From the NCBI GenBank assembly GCA_025618425.1, contig CM046849.1, positions 32,902,336-32,966,335 of the forward strand: a DNA stretch of 64,000 bases, given 5' to 3'. The stretch is from Heliocidaris tuberculata. Taxonomy: Eukaryota > Echinodermata > Echinoidea > Camarodonta > Echinometridae. Shown here piece by piece: positions 32,384-44,165 of the stretch; position 1 is the stretch's first letter; every line of letters begins with the position of its first letter. The position numbers and the translations under genes were made by a program. The notes beneath the pieces are model-generated. The model was given only the letters and a program-made list of their open reading frames with translations. It did no database searches and was not told the origin of the DNA.

Positions 32384-32485
32384 TCATTTGTCTCTCTTGG
32401 ATCTGTTTCTATTCTTGACGTTCTTCTCAGCGTAGTAATGCTGTCCGACCTTCTTACTCTTCTGTGCCCTCTCAATGCTTCGCTT
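32384..32485 (-). CDS. GNL2: GNL2 exon 15 with stop
   Basis: Encodes [33 protein letters not shown] and TGA, matching the human ending around VKNRNRNKKK. Confidence 0.93.
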   Translation of the reverse strand, partial: KRSIERAQKSKKVGQHYYAEKNVKNRNRSKRDK

Positions 32486-35400
32486 CTGTAGAGTAAAAAA
32501 AACACAAACATCAGAGGTGAAAATTTAAACAGATAAAAAAAAATATCAAGACTTGAAAAAGGTTTCTCTCATTGATATTTACTTTAGATGGGATGAAAGC
32601 AAAAAGTGTGATTTTAAGCAACAACACAAAAAATGTAATGTCCAAACAGGGGTAGAGCCTATCCAACTTTCTGAATGCTTTGAAGGTCACATTTTTGTTT
32701 TCTATTAAGTTTTAATGCATTAGGTTTCAACATATTTTCAATTTTTTTCAATTTTTTTTCTTCTGATATGAATACAGTGAATACTAGTATCCTGCTTCCA
32801 GAAAATTATCCATAGCAGTACAACAAATAATTTTGTACATGAATTTGGCTTCACAATCCGCATATGAATACAAATTAAGTCAGAAAATAAATCTTTAAAC
32901 CAGGAGGGATTTGAACAAAAAAACTGCTGTTAACTGTACCCAGACCCTTTCACCCGGCCATTTATGGTCCACACAGTCACAATGAATAAAAAACATATTT
33001 CATAAAGATTCCTTACATGAATCAAATTCTCAAGCTTTTGGTCTTTAGATAATCAGAGAAAAATAAAATAGAGAAAGTTAAAGGGTACTAATCACCAAAA
33101 AATATTTTACTCTGTGTGTTAGAGGTTCCATGTCATTCTACTATATTCCAAATATGGGCTTAGAATATCACTTCTATAAAGAGACATTATAAGTTTGATT
33201 ATACTCTCTATTAGCATAAAAGTGACTTGTGAGTAGACTACTCAACACACCCGTACGCACTCGCCAAGATAAGGGCTCACGCGGAACCCAACTCGGAGGT
33301 TCGGTTCCGCGCGAGCACCTTCATGTTAATCCTTTATTTCCTTCATACTCCTAAACTGTTGACCTATAGAATTTCAGATAAAGTTCTTGGAGGTTAATTT
33401 TATACTTCCTAGCGGTATACAAATTCTTTTTTCAGGTGGTTGGTACACTTTAATTTATTCTATTCTTAGCACAAAGTTTGTTTTGTAATGACAGTAAATC
33501 ATACCTGCTTTGATGTGAGTTTTTTCTTTCCTGCTTTCTCTTCTTCAAAATATCTCTTCTTCTTTCTCCTCATATCACCTACATCGTCATCATCGCTGCT
33601 TCCTAGAGGGCAGTATGACCCAATTGGTTGAGGTTTCTTGGCTAGGGTATAACAAAAGAAGAAAACAGAATGTTGGGTTTTCCTATCCATCCAACACAGA
33701 TGAAAGACGGTTCTTTTCATTTCAATTTCAAATTCTTACTGCTACTGTTGCTGCTTTTGCTTCTATGACTCGACATGTTTCGACATGTTAAAAATTAGGC
33801 TGCCTAACACATGGAGCTACATGTAACTAGATAACATAAATTTAAAACGGCTTTCAGGCTGCCCTCTTTTCCCTTATAAATTATTTCAAATGTAAATAAA
33901 TGCTCAAAATAGCAAAGTCTGTGCCACACAACTTAATTGCTTTCTGCATTACGTTTACCAATTATTTTAAGTTTTCACAAAATTATGACACTAAGTATAC
34001 TACAAAGCTCATCCATGTACCCTATCGATGATATCGTACCTTTCTTTGATGGTTTACTGTGATCCTCATTATGTTCCATTTCACTCCTCTTTTTCAACAT
34101 GGCTTCTCTCTTCTTCTCTATCTTTGCTTTGGCTAAGAGTTTCTTGTTTTTGGCATTGAGGAAGACATTAGCACCATATGAGATACCGGTCTTTGCCTCA
34201 TTTTTTCTAGTCCTCTTTACTGACTGCTTCACAGAGTCTGATGACGACGATGATGATGATGCTTTATTTGTTGTCTCCTTTCCTTCTTTCTCACTATCTT
34301 CCATCATAGTGTCTACTTCGTCATCTTCTTCTCCTCCTTCCACTTCATCAACATCATCACCATCATCCATCTCATCTTCAACCATCGGTTCCTGTCCTTC
34401 CGTTATCTCATCCTCCTCGTCATTGATGTCCTCAGGCTTCAGATCATCTCCTGCAAAGTCTGGACCAATGTTGACTTTGCTCAGGTCTTGTTTCACTCCT
34501 CTGATCTCAGCTCCCTTCTTCTTGGAGACAGCATCATCCTTGGTGACTGCTTCCTTGGTCTTCTTGGCGGAATCTTTCTTCTTAGCATCTTCCTTAGGAT
34601 CCTACAAGACAGACATACCAAAGCAAGATTAGCACATCACAATACTATCCAACAGAGAAATGATAGTTGACTGCACAATAACTCCTTAAAAAACTATTGT
34701 CTATTATGTCTGACATAACGAATGGTTTTCATCATCAGATAATATACCACCATTATATTCTTTCATAAAACTTCAACATTATTTGGAGTGTGTGCATCTC
34801 TGTATCTTGTATACAACTGCAAATACCAAGAGCTGTGTACCCATGGAATTCAACTGAATTATGTATTCATATTTTGGAGCAAGCACCATTAGTGCCTGAA
34901 ATGGTGGATACCGGCACTGTAGAAGACTTCACATTATGATTATTGTACATTTTTCTTCATAATTCATCAATCTTATTTTCAGATTCATGCATCTGAAAAA
35001 CAAATCTCTATACATGGAGGTTTTCATCCTATTTCATCACACTTTCTTTTTCAAACTTTAAGAAATTCCCAAAGTTTTCCATCACAATTCATGTCCAAGC
35101 ATATGATCTTTATATTCCCAGGCAACCTAAGGTAGTTTAGCGAAATGTTGTGGCGCGTAAAAATGCGGGAAAGATGCATATGACAAAATTATTCAAAATC
35201 AAAATTTTATTTTATAGATACAGAACCAAAATATTAGGATGTAGAATGAGTATTTACCTCTTTGAACACTTTTAAGCAAAATAATATGAAAGCTTTTTGT
35301 GGATATGTATGATTCTAATTCTAGAAGCACAGACAAAACTAGCAATTTTCCTCTGCATCTTTTCCGCGTCTTTATGCGCCATTGCGTTTCGCTAAGCTAC

Positions 35401-38400
35401 CTAAGACAGGAATGAATTACTGTCACAGTGATAAATTCAATACATGCAGACTGACTCACCTGTTCACAGTTTGGTGGTTTGACAAAGAAAGGGATTTTCC
35501 CTCTTTGCCAGTCATTCAATACCATCTTAGCTACAGTACTGACATCAGGTTCACCTCCCTGTATGGCAGAGATAGAGGATTGGAGGGGGGGGGGGGGGGG
35601 GAGAGAAAAAGGAAACATCAATATTAACAATGCTGTGCATGAATCATGAATATAAGAATAGAATCCATTTTGAAACTTGCCCATTCAGTGACATCAGCAC
35701 TTTCAAATGTCCTAATTTGATATTGTGTCTAATATTTTTTGCCTGAGGTATGCTATTCCATCATGGATTGCAAAGTTATGTCCCATGGTAAAACATATGT
35801 ATGAAGATAGACAATGAAGAAAGGCACTATCATTGAAATACATGAATAACTCGGACTTACCTAGGTCTTGGATTAATTCTTATACAGTTTAACAATGGCT
35901 GAAAAGAAATACTTTAAAATTACTTTTAAGAAATACATCAATACTTATTATCAGAGCGTGTTGATAGAGAGAGTTGTGACACGTGCATAATAAGCCTACG
36001 CGTACGCGGTCTTTGTTATAAAACATGGCGGATCATGGAGCTCCCAATAGTTCCCTTTCACGTACATTCTCTATGAGAGGGAACTTTTTGAAGCTCCATG
36101 AAATGACTGACCAATCAGAAGCGACCTCCAGTGTCAGGACTCTCTGTATGGATAGCTCTGCTTATTATTATCTATTTTTATAGAGAATATTTCTACTCTT
36201 TTTCAGAGTGATCTAAGATTTGCTCTGGGCTTTATTTCATAGAAGATATAGGGCTAGAGTTAGGATGCATATATTTGTTTGAGGTAAGGATTAGGGTTAG
36301 GTACAGTGTTTGGTCCAGGGTTGACATTAAGAAGTTTGTTAGCCAAGGAAACTGACCATGGAGCAAAATGTTTTAGAGAATCCCTTTTCATACCTTGTGT
36401 AGTTTTCCTGTACGTTGAGCAAGCTTCTCCAAGAAGTCTATGTAGTCCACCCATTCTGAGATACGGTATGTCTTCTGTACATAGTCAGGTTTGACCCGTC
36501 TTAAAACCTCGGCAATGTAGTCTTCTGGACATTTCACATTTTCCATCCGAACCTATGATAACAAAATATTATCTATATTGTTAACTTCTTTCCTGCCATC
36601 TTTTTTATCCATATGTAGAAATGATGACTGTGATGTTATTTTGGAGACTCTGATAAAAAGTTTTGATAAAACACAACCCCAATGCCTAACTCCACTGCCC
36701 AACCCAATGCACAATGTTGATTGTCAACCACTCAGCATTGCGTATTTGTTACTAGCATTGGGTTTTTTTTAAAAAGATGTTTACCGGATAAGCCTGAAAA
36801 GAAGCTCAGACAGTATAAGGTATGTACCCTGAAAAGATTTCAATAGAGAGGTTTCAGAGCCTGAGGTCAGGCAATGGAAATTGGTCTACTTGGTTTCATC
36901 TGCAACTCTTTAAGCAAGATATCCCTAAGAAATAACAAGTACTCATATATTATCAAAGCCTCTTGCATTTTTCTCTTTTTATGAAGAACCTAACAAATAA
37001 CCTAGAATTGGTTGAATAAAGTAGTTTTTCTTCCCAATCTACTCACCACTCCCTTCAAGATAATCTCTGTCTCTGTCTCTCCTGATGGATAAACTACTCC
37101 AGGACAATCTATCAAGAAGATTCTTCTCATCAGTGTGATGTACTGCCATACCTGTCAAAACAAAAAGAAAGGTATTCTTGAAGAATATACAGTGAAACCT
37201 GTCTATAAAGACCACTCAAGGGAGACAACAAAAGCGGTCTTTATGAGCAAGTGGTCTTTATGTACAGGTTCCAATAATACATGTTTCAATGAGAAACACT
37301 GTTCGAAGGAAACAAAAATTATGGTCTTTACAGACAGGTGGTCTTTCTATACAGGTGGTCGCTAAAGCAGGTTTGACTGTATTACATTATATATCTTTCA
37401 TGGATTTATGCAGTATTTTGAAAGTTGTATGTCCCTTTCATCTACAATTTTACTTGAAGATCAGTTTGAAATATCAGTTCCTGAAGTGAAGACTGTTGTG
37501 CTGTTTTCAATGTACTAAAGGACTACGTCAGCAAAAACTCCATAAAGCTCAACAACTTCTTTTACAACAATGTGACTTTCACAAAAGTAATGTATTCTAA
37601 CACACAGAACAGTTGTTCTGTGTGTTGTTCTGCAAAGTTATTTAATACATGCAAGTGTAAGCACTCGTTCTTTTTTTAACTCGGTTCGAAAATTGTAGAC
37701 AAGAAAGATGATTTCTCAAGGAAAGATATAGAATTACTAGAAAAGAACCTTTATATTCAATGTCGAAAGGGACACTGAAGTTTCTTACATGTAGTTACTA
37801 CAAAAATGGAATGTTTACCTTAGTTTCTCCTGCAATAGGAGCCACATTGCAGACTTTCTTGGACCTTAGAGTGTTGATAATAGAGCTCTTGCCTACGTTC
37901 GGGTATCCAATGAAACCTATACTGATCTGCTTCTTGTCTATATGGAGCTGAATAGAAATAAAATCAATGTTAACATTATATAGTTATAGTATATTTCAGA
38001 ATCATTTTGTCTGTGTTGAGAAAGAAATCATTAACGTGAATAATTTAACTAAGGGTTAATGCCCTTCCAGCTCTTAGCAGACAATTTTATTATGACCAAC
38101 ATATACAAACAGCTACAAGAAATATCATAGCTAATTTTAACATTATTTCGAATTCTTAGTTGTCTGTTTTGTGGTCCAAGGTCTAAATTGCAGTCGTAAA
38201 CTTGTAAACCAATATGCCATTCAATTTGGGAAATCCTTTATATTTTGAATTCGAGACAAGATCTTCCCATATATATTTGACATGGATTAGAATATCTTAA
38301 AATCAATTCTGTTTAATTCATTCTCATAGGCCATAGATCAAAGGTACAAACAAATATTAAACATGAATAATACGATTATAGCAAGAGTATACTCGGCAAA

Positions 38401-41400
38401 GCGATAGATTTTGTGTCTGCTTTTTCAGTGAGAAGCTACATGTCCGTTTGTCTTTTTCCTCGTTACAACATATCATCGCTCGTAATTAAATAATCAAGAA
38501 TGGACGCATACCTTGCCAAACTGTCTCAGAAGTTGAATGAGGGCACCCTTTCCAAATGGATTCTTCATGCTTGCGTGGAAGGCTAGGGTTGGGTAATCGT
38601 GTGATAAAATGGCTACCCACCGTTTCTACAGAAGAGAAAGAAGGGAAAAAGAGAGTATAAACTTCTTAGATAGATTACAAATTACTGTCCTTATGTATCT
38701 GTTTGGCTTGTTGTTTTTCATGGTTTGGGTGTTGTTGTTGTTGTTGTTTTTTTTTTTGGGGGGGGGGGTGTACGCTAAGGTACTATCTGTAGGAATGCCA
38801 CATAACTCTGTTTTTAAAAGATCTTCAGACAATGCCATCAGTTTAGGGTACAAGGTTTTAAAATGGTGCTAAAATGTTAAGTGCAAAAGGAAATATACCA
38901 CAAAATGTAGACTCTATTTCATGCTAAAACATATACATGTATGTCACAGTTCTCTTTGCCATGGATGATCAAAGAGATTAACCAAATATAAACTTCGATT
39001 GCATTCCCATCACATAACAGATCCTCATCGACTTTAGAAAGACTTTAAAGAGACTTTTAAAGAGACTTTTAAAGAGACTTTTAAAGAGACTTTGAAAGAG
39101 ACTTACCGTAGCCCAAGTTGGAACAAGATCCACTTTATTCAGAACAAAGATGAGATGTTTATGTGGTTTCTCTTTCTTGAGGTAGTTCTCTATGTACTTG
39201 GATCTTGTTCCCATCGGATCACGAGCATCGAGGACTTGGACCAGAACATCCGAAGAATCTATCACCTGAAATACAAGATTACAATATGCCATCGTCAAAG
39301 AATCCATCATCAGGGCCCCGTTTCATAAAACTTATGATCAATAACAAGTTACAATAAATGTTATAAGCTACTGAAATCCTTGAATCTGATTAGCTGAGAG
39401 CAAATTTCTCATAGAAATGAGGCAGTTGTTATTGATGACAAGTTTTATGAAACAGAGCCCTACAGTATAAAGATTGAACAGAATCAGATAATCACTTGCC
39501 AGCAATACATAGACTATAAAGCACAAGTGTACAATTATTCATAGAAACAAAACCTGAATATAATAGACAAAATCAAAAAATATAATTTGTCTACATCTCT
39601 CTTTGAATTTCCTGTTCTTCAAAGCAAACAGTACCTTGTAGAGTTCATTCCATATCCTCTTAGACTGGCCAGCTGAAAAGATCCAGTCTTTTGCCTCGTC
39701 CCTGATTCCCTGATCATCGAACACCAAATCCTTGTCCTTCTCCACATCGTACTTCTCACCACACTCCTCAGCAGACTTCAACAATGACTACAACAAGAAA
39801 AGAATCACATAATATTGGTGACGTTCATCTAAAGCAAATTCATTTTCAAGCCCTTTACCCTCCAATTGTAGGTAGCAAGCTAAAAAATAAAATAAACAAA
39901 ATAAACAAAGAGGGAATTGTCATACAGACCCATTCATTCAAGTAATATCTGAATTCTTTGAATGTCAATAGTAATAATAACAATAATAAATAAATAAATG
40001 ATATTCTCATAGGTGTGAACATAATGGTCTAAACAACTTCATGACAGTAGGCTTCACCCGTACTCCAAACTAAGAAATTCAAAACAACTTCATGACATCT
40101 GGAATTTTACCCCCCCCCCCCTCACCTCTTGCCCATTATCTGCAATACAAGATCTCATCCACACAGACTTTCACACTAATCCCAAGACACATAAAGAGTA
40201 AAACTGAACCCCTCTTTCAGTCTGAATATGATTAACCCTTTTGAGACAATTGAACACATTTTGTGGTTTGGCTCAATAACTTTTGATTCAGAGCTCTAAA
40301 AAATATACCAGATGCATCCATGAGTAAAATGACCAAAAATTTGTGCACATGTACATGTATACAATGTCTATTTTTGTTGCATGACCATATTGCATTCGAT
40401 GGCAGGAATTTTAAAAACAAGAATAAGCTTTAAAATCCTTAAATTGGCAACACATTGAAAGGTTCAAAATCATTTTTTTAAATCAAAATTGGCAATTTTT
40501 TCAACTTTTCAACAAAATTTCTGACCATGTACATTGTTTTCAAAGAACATTAAACCTTATTAGAACCATGTAGCACTAAATGAAAAATATTATTGTGAAA
40601 ATGTGATCAATTTAGCCCTTAAGTAATTCTTGTCCTGAATATGATTAACCTTACCTCTACATCTGCTACCTTCATGTTGACCCTCTTTCTTTGTTTCTTG
40701 GGGCCAAAGGTCGAACCAAAGCTTTCTGTATCCAGCAGGTGAACACGATTGAACTGTGTATTTCAGAGAAAAATAGAACACATACAATGGCATACAAGTC
40801 TTCATGTTCGAGTTATACTAAATGAATTCCTCCAGATTTATGATTCTTGACTGTTTTTTCAACACTGCAATTGCGTGCTCGTTTACCTAAGACGTACAGA
40901 GATTCCTGAATATTACCCGAGCCGGGCCAAGCTCCAAAACACCACGATTGGCGACTTTTCAGTCCCTTTAACATTTTGTATATATATCTTTTCTCTGTGA
41001 CGACTCCTTCCTCTCCTAGATCTTTTAAATCTTTTTTTACGTCTTTCATCCATCTCCCCCCTCCCCCTTCTCTCTATCTCTCTTGGAACTATCATTCTCT
41101 CCTTTTCTCTTCCCTCTACTCCTGTCCCTTCCTCCATCAGTGATATTATATCGATACCTTAGCCTTCTCTTGTAGTAGAGTGATGGGTAGCTTGGTTTGT
41201 TTCATAACGACCTGGTACGGATCTTTCATTGCCTTCCCAAGCTCCTCCTGGAAGGTCTGCAGTGCATTCTGGGATACCACCCTCGTATTGCCTATTGTAA
41301 CATAATCATATGAAAAAATATATATATATATATATATCAACCTTGAATGTAATGCATCTGATCATGAAAGCAGTAATTGTAAATTTGACCTACAAAGAAC

Positions 41401-44165
41401 AAATTTTACAGCATGAACTATAAATTTTCAAGTCATTATGATTATGGCAATTCAGTCTGTCTCCGCATTTACACTTCAGCTGCTGTGAAAAATAGATGCA
41501 AATATCAAGCCACTCAAGTGTCCCTTATCCAATTTTTAAAATCACTATAATCTAGTATATTCATCAAAGCCAGTTTGGCTCCCAAAATTTATACTGGATT
41601 TTAAAAAAAGTCAATTGTTGTTCAATCTAAAAACTTACCAAACCATTTTCTATTGGGCTCCACCCGAGCTACTGTCCCTGACTTCAGCTGTGATTGATAA
41701 GGAGCTGCTTGGACAATCTTACCCTTCCGATTTCTGAAAAAACAGAACATTAATACAACATCAATCATAATCAATCTTGAAATTTGCATTCTTTACAGAT
41801 TTTTGTATGTCACAGGTGATAATAATGAATCGTGTTACAAATGAAGAATCTTTATAATTAAAGACAGGATTGCATTAGAATGACAAGCATCATCAATTCT
41901 GATATGCTAGGTAGACTAAGGTTTTCATAACTATCTAAATACACAAAATTCTTTAGAGAAGGCAACATGATGAAAAATGAAATTCCATGTTACAAGAAAT
42001 GTAAAATACACCAAAAGGAAGAGTCTCAGTATTTTTTTCATTTTTGTATTTCTTGGGAGGGGGGGGGGGGGGGGTTGTTTTCCAGTGGTCTACATATGAA
42101 AGAAGTTGAGATAGATACCTTTTTGGTTTGCCTTTACGATACATGTTCAATCTCTTGATGGTAGTACGGTCCCTCATGTTGCTTCCACCTACTCCTTTGG
42201 CACGATCTAGACACAACAAAAGTGAGAAAAAAATCTATTTATTGATCATGCAATTTTTTTTACTTTTGGGTAAAAAGAAGCCCCAAAATGATGATTATTA
42301 AAGCATTAATTTAGCATAATTTTTTGACGCTTTTTAACATAATTTAATTTCTGGTGCTGGTCACACTGGGCGAGAGAGAGAGAAAAAAAGAATCTCCCTC
42401 CAAGCAGTCCCCAAAGTTGACAGCCTGCAGCCCTGAGTTAATACAAGTGAAGACTGCCTCTTAAAGAGTCCTACGCAATGGTTAAAAAACACAACCTGAA
42501 AAGGTCACATGAACAAGATAATGGAGATATGATTAAAGGAATTTTTCTTGGACTTAGATATTGGATCATCCACCTTTGTTTTTTGGGTTTTTTTTACTTT
42601 TAATAACTTAGTTAAATCATTCTGAAATTCTGGTGCAGATTCAATCTGTTTTTTAATTTTTTACTTCATTATAGTCTATAATATAGACTGAAAAATCAGT
42701 CTATTTCGTTTGGGGATATGCTCCGCTGAGACTACGTCTGGCTTCACATAATCCCTTGCCTTGGAGGAGAACCTCAAAAGTAAAAAAATGTATAAAACTC
42801 CTCCAAACAATGCCAAACAGACGGATTTTTCTGTCTAACTTTAATTAGATCTCCAAATGTAAATTAGAAAATACTTTAAAACTTAGTCAAAAGTCAGGAG
42901 AAAATTATCTAGATTCAAGATATACTCCCTTTTAAAGTAGATATTCAAAGCAAATCACAAATATGCTCAATAATGTATCTCTAGAAACTAGAAAGCTTGC
43001 AGATGGTAATCGTATAAGTTTTACGTTAACTGCGTGTTTGATGATTAAAAAATAACACAAATAAAAACACTTCTCAGCATCTGGGATATCCGAGCGATTC
43101 ACCAGAAATATACCGATGTTTTCGTGACGTCACGTCAGGTGCCAATCCTGCCTAAGCAGACGACGTCCTATATCAAGTGAACGTAACTGCAATGCAATTA
43201 CTTTTAAATTATAAAGAGTTTGGTTTGTTTCACCATGACCGTATTTCACATCATTCTAAAAGGGAAGTGAAACCGTTTCTAGTAACTAAAATCTTTTGTT
43301 TGTAACAAGTCATGATAAGGGTCAATGATCAATCAAAGAAATCACAATTTCGAATTGTAAAGCCCGCTGAATTATAGCATGGATGGTATTCGTTCCCTCT
43401 TGAAACGCCGACATGCCGCGGTGCATGCAGCTGAAAATACAATGGCATCTTTTTTTGTTTACAAGCGATTGATTCCTTTATTTTTTTAACGCTGCATTTT
43501 TCATCAAAATAATACCATGCAGGAAATTTAGAGTGAGGCAACAAATAAGCATTTATACTGACGCTAGTGAAGTAAGAGAAATAAGTGAAGATGAGATGAC
43601 AAAACAGGCACTGAAAATGTATAAGATGTTATGGGGCATCGTCTGCTTAGGAAGGATTGCTCCCCGGTATGACGTCACATATCTCAGCAGCGTTCAAAGA
43701 GCTCTATAGGTGCTATAGCGGGGCTGTGTTATATCATTTTATAATTGATAATAATCATTACTTTGAATGTTTCCAAGCGTTGAATTTTGATAACCTTGTT
43801 CAATCTAAGCTTCACCTAGATCTATGCAATAATAAAAATTAAATCAATATTCAAAATCAATGAAATTCTACTTTAAGAAACATAAGAAGCTTAAATAATG
43901 GTAATCATAATTGATGAACTTTAATGAGAATGAATTACTCCCCCCCCCCCCCCCCCCCCCCCCCACCAAAAAAAAATTGATTTAAATTTTAACAATTATG
44001 AAACATTATCAGTCAAACAACAATCAAGCATTAATTAAGCAGACTCGCAAAAATAGACAATGCAATAGTAGGCCTACATACACAGTTCAACTTACCGGGA
44101 TTCGTACTACTGTTGGACTTCTTTATCCCTTGCTCTTTTCTCTTTTTACGCACTGTTTTCGACAT
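32384..44165 (-). CDS. GNL2: nucleolar GTP-binding protein 2 (15 exons, 734 aa)
   Basis: Circularly permuted GTPase (yeast Nog2 family) that binds pre-60S ribosomes in nucleolus and nucleus and helps late assembly and export. Exons, 5' to 3' on the minus strand: 44096-44165, 42119-42206, 41639-41733, 41158-41291, 40655-40753, 39635-39787, 39107-39265, 38512-38625, 37819-37947, 37047-37151, 36394-36552, 35460-35558, 34040-34601, 33505-33641, 32384-32485; sum 2205 nt, 735 codons with TGA. All junctions are GT-AG and keep frame. G motifs come in permuted order: DARDP 226-230, NKVD (G4) 256-259, GYPNVGKSS (G1) 318-326, DCPG (G3) 362-365. The N terminus has the NOG2 block [15 protein letters not shown]; the C terminus is acidic, Ser-rich, then basic, as expected for a nucleolar protein. 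Human GNL2 is 731 residues. The start is the first ATG giving [13 protein letters not shown]. Confidence 0.96.
33078..33453. mobile_element. TTAA-type MITE, family 2, copy in GNL2 intron 14
   Basis: TTAA at both ends; TTAAAGGGTACTAATCACC against GGTGGTTGGTACACTTTAA. Its interior (GGAACCCAACTCGGAGGTTC) matches, as the reverse complement, the elements at 5346 and 7766. Confidence 0.75.
33505..33641 (-). CDS. GNL2: GNL2 exon 14
   Basis: Encodes [19 protein letters not shown] ... [24 protein letters not shown]. The CTAG acceptor before CCAAGAAACC keeps frame; donor GTATGA. Confidence 0.88.
34040..34601 (-). CDS. GNL2: GNL2 exon 13 (acidic and Ser-rich tail)
   Basis: Residues 469-655: Lys-rich start, then [18 protein letters not shown], a long Asp/Glu tract, a run of seven Ser, then [11 protein letters not shown] and basic helices. 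Codon repeats make Ser/Val-rich shadow ORFs on the opposite strand. Confidence 0.93.
35460..35558 (-). CDS. GNL2: GNL2 exon 12
   Basis: Residues 436-468: [33 protein letters not shown], the conserved end of the GTPase region. Confidence 0.96.
35585..35602. repeat. poly-G tract in GNL2 intron 11
   Basis: An almost pure G run 27 bp upstream of exon 12 in transcript terms, lying in its polypyrimidine position as poly-C. Confidence 0.8.
36034..36100. repeat. 67-bp hairpin in GNL2 intron 11
   Basis: Arms CATGGAGCTCCCAATAGTTC and GAACTTTTTGAAGCTCCATG pair with a few mismatches; the loop is about 20 bp. It could be a tiny foldback element or a structured intronic RNA. Confidence 0.45.
36394..36552 (-). 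CDS. GNL2: GNL2 exon 11
   Basis: Residues 383-435: [20 protein letters not shown] ... [14 protein letters not shown]. This frame has no ATG-started ORF and was found by splice sites and family match. Confidence 0.94.
37047..37151 (-). CDS. GNL2: GNL2 exon 10 (G3)
   Basis: Residues 348-382: [20 protein letters not shown]... with the DCPG motif. Donor GTGAGT. Confidence 0.96.
37190..37380. mobile_element. MITE with ends ACAGTGAAACCTGTCTATAA
   Basis: ACAGTGAAACCTGTCTATAA at the left, AAGCAGGTTTGACTGT at the right. Internal words GGTCTTTAT and GTGGTCTTT recur. It lies in GNL2 intron 9. Confidence 0.65.
37819..37947 (-). CDS. GNL2: GNL2 exon 9 (G1 P-loop)
   Basis: Residues 305-347 with [18 protein letters not shown] and PIAGETK, the P-loop and switch I region. 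Confidence 0.96.
38512..38625 (-). CDS. GNL2: GNL2 exon 8
   Basis: Residues 267-304: [38 protein letters not shown], with the G5-like HAS segment. Confidence 0.95.
39036..39103. repeat. 12-bp minisatellite beside the GNL2 exon 7 donor
   Basis: AAAGAGACTTTT repeated about five times. Because the period is 12, translation through the intron would read repeated Ser-Leu-Phe-Lys in frame with exon 7. Confidence 0.85.
39107..39265 (-). CDS. GNL2: GNL2 exon 7 (DARDP and NKVD/G4)
   Basis: Residues 214-266: [20 protein letters not shown] ... [17 protein letters not shown]. Donor GTAAGT, followed at once by a 12-bp minisatellite. Confidence 0.96.
39311..39463. mobile_element. foldback MITE, GTTTCAT family, copy 2
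   Basis: CAGGGCCCCGTTTCATAAAA against TTTTATGAAACAGAGCCCT. The core GCTACTGAAATCCTTGAATC matches the copy at 49864-49997. It lies in GNL2 intron 6. Confidence 0.75.
39635..39787 (-). CDS. GNL2: GNL2 exon 6
   Basis: Residues 163-213, including [16 protein letters not shown] and [14 protein letters not shown] just before the GTPase domain. Donor GTACTG. Confidence 0.95.
40232..40648 (+). mobile_element. TTAA-flanked MITE, family 1, copy H
   Basis: Left TTAACCCTTTTGAGACAATT, right TTGTCCTGAATATGATTAA. The usual AGGG of the right end is replaced, so CTGAATATGATTAACC occurs at both flanks (40222-40237 and 40635-40650). It abuts the GNL2 exon 5 splice donor. Confidence 0.7.
40655..40753 (-). CDS. 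GNL2: GNL2 exon 5
   Basis: Encodes [33 protein letters not shown] (residues 130-162). Donor GTAAGG; a MITE insertion site lies six bases into the intron. Confidence 0.92.
41158..41291 (-). CDS. GNL2: GNL2 exon 4
   Basis: Encodes [37 protein letters not shown]..., close to human GNL2. Acceptor ACAATAG; donor GTATCG. Confidence 0.95.
41639..41733 (-). CDS. GNL2: GNL2 exon 3
   Basis: Encodes [31 protein letters not shown]. Acceptor TTTTTTCAG; donor GTAAGT. Confidence 0.95.
42119..42206 (-). CDS. GNL2: GNL2 exon 2
   Basis: Encodes [28 protein letters not shown], the N-terminal NOG2 signature. Acceptor CTAG; donor GTATCT. Confidence 0.95.
42207..44095 (-). other. GNL2 intron 1 content
   Basis: No coding signal. 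It holds a foldback element with TGACGTCA ends (43125-43677) and a long C run (43941-43964). Confidence 0.5.
43125..43677. mobile_element. 553-bp inverted-repeat element with TGACGTCA ends
   Basis: Left TGACGTCACGTCAGGTGCCA-ATCCTGCCTAAGCAGACGA; right TCGTCTGCTTAGGAAGGATT ... GGTATGACGTCA. The arms are about 45 bp with a few mismatches. No transposase is encoded. Confidence 0.65.
44096..44165 (-). CDS. GNL2: GNL2 exon 1
   Basis: [23 protein letters not shown] and the first base of Asp24. Donor GTAAGT (complement of 44090-44095). Upstream in-frame codons exist, but the basic start and the STNP join match the family. Confidence 0.88.

Noticed and set aside
34099..34632. 177-codon Ser-rich ORF on the + strand
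   Set aside because: Antisense shadow of the acidic GNL2 exon 13.
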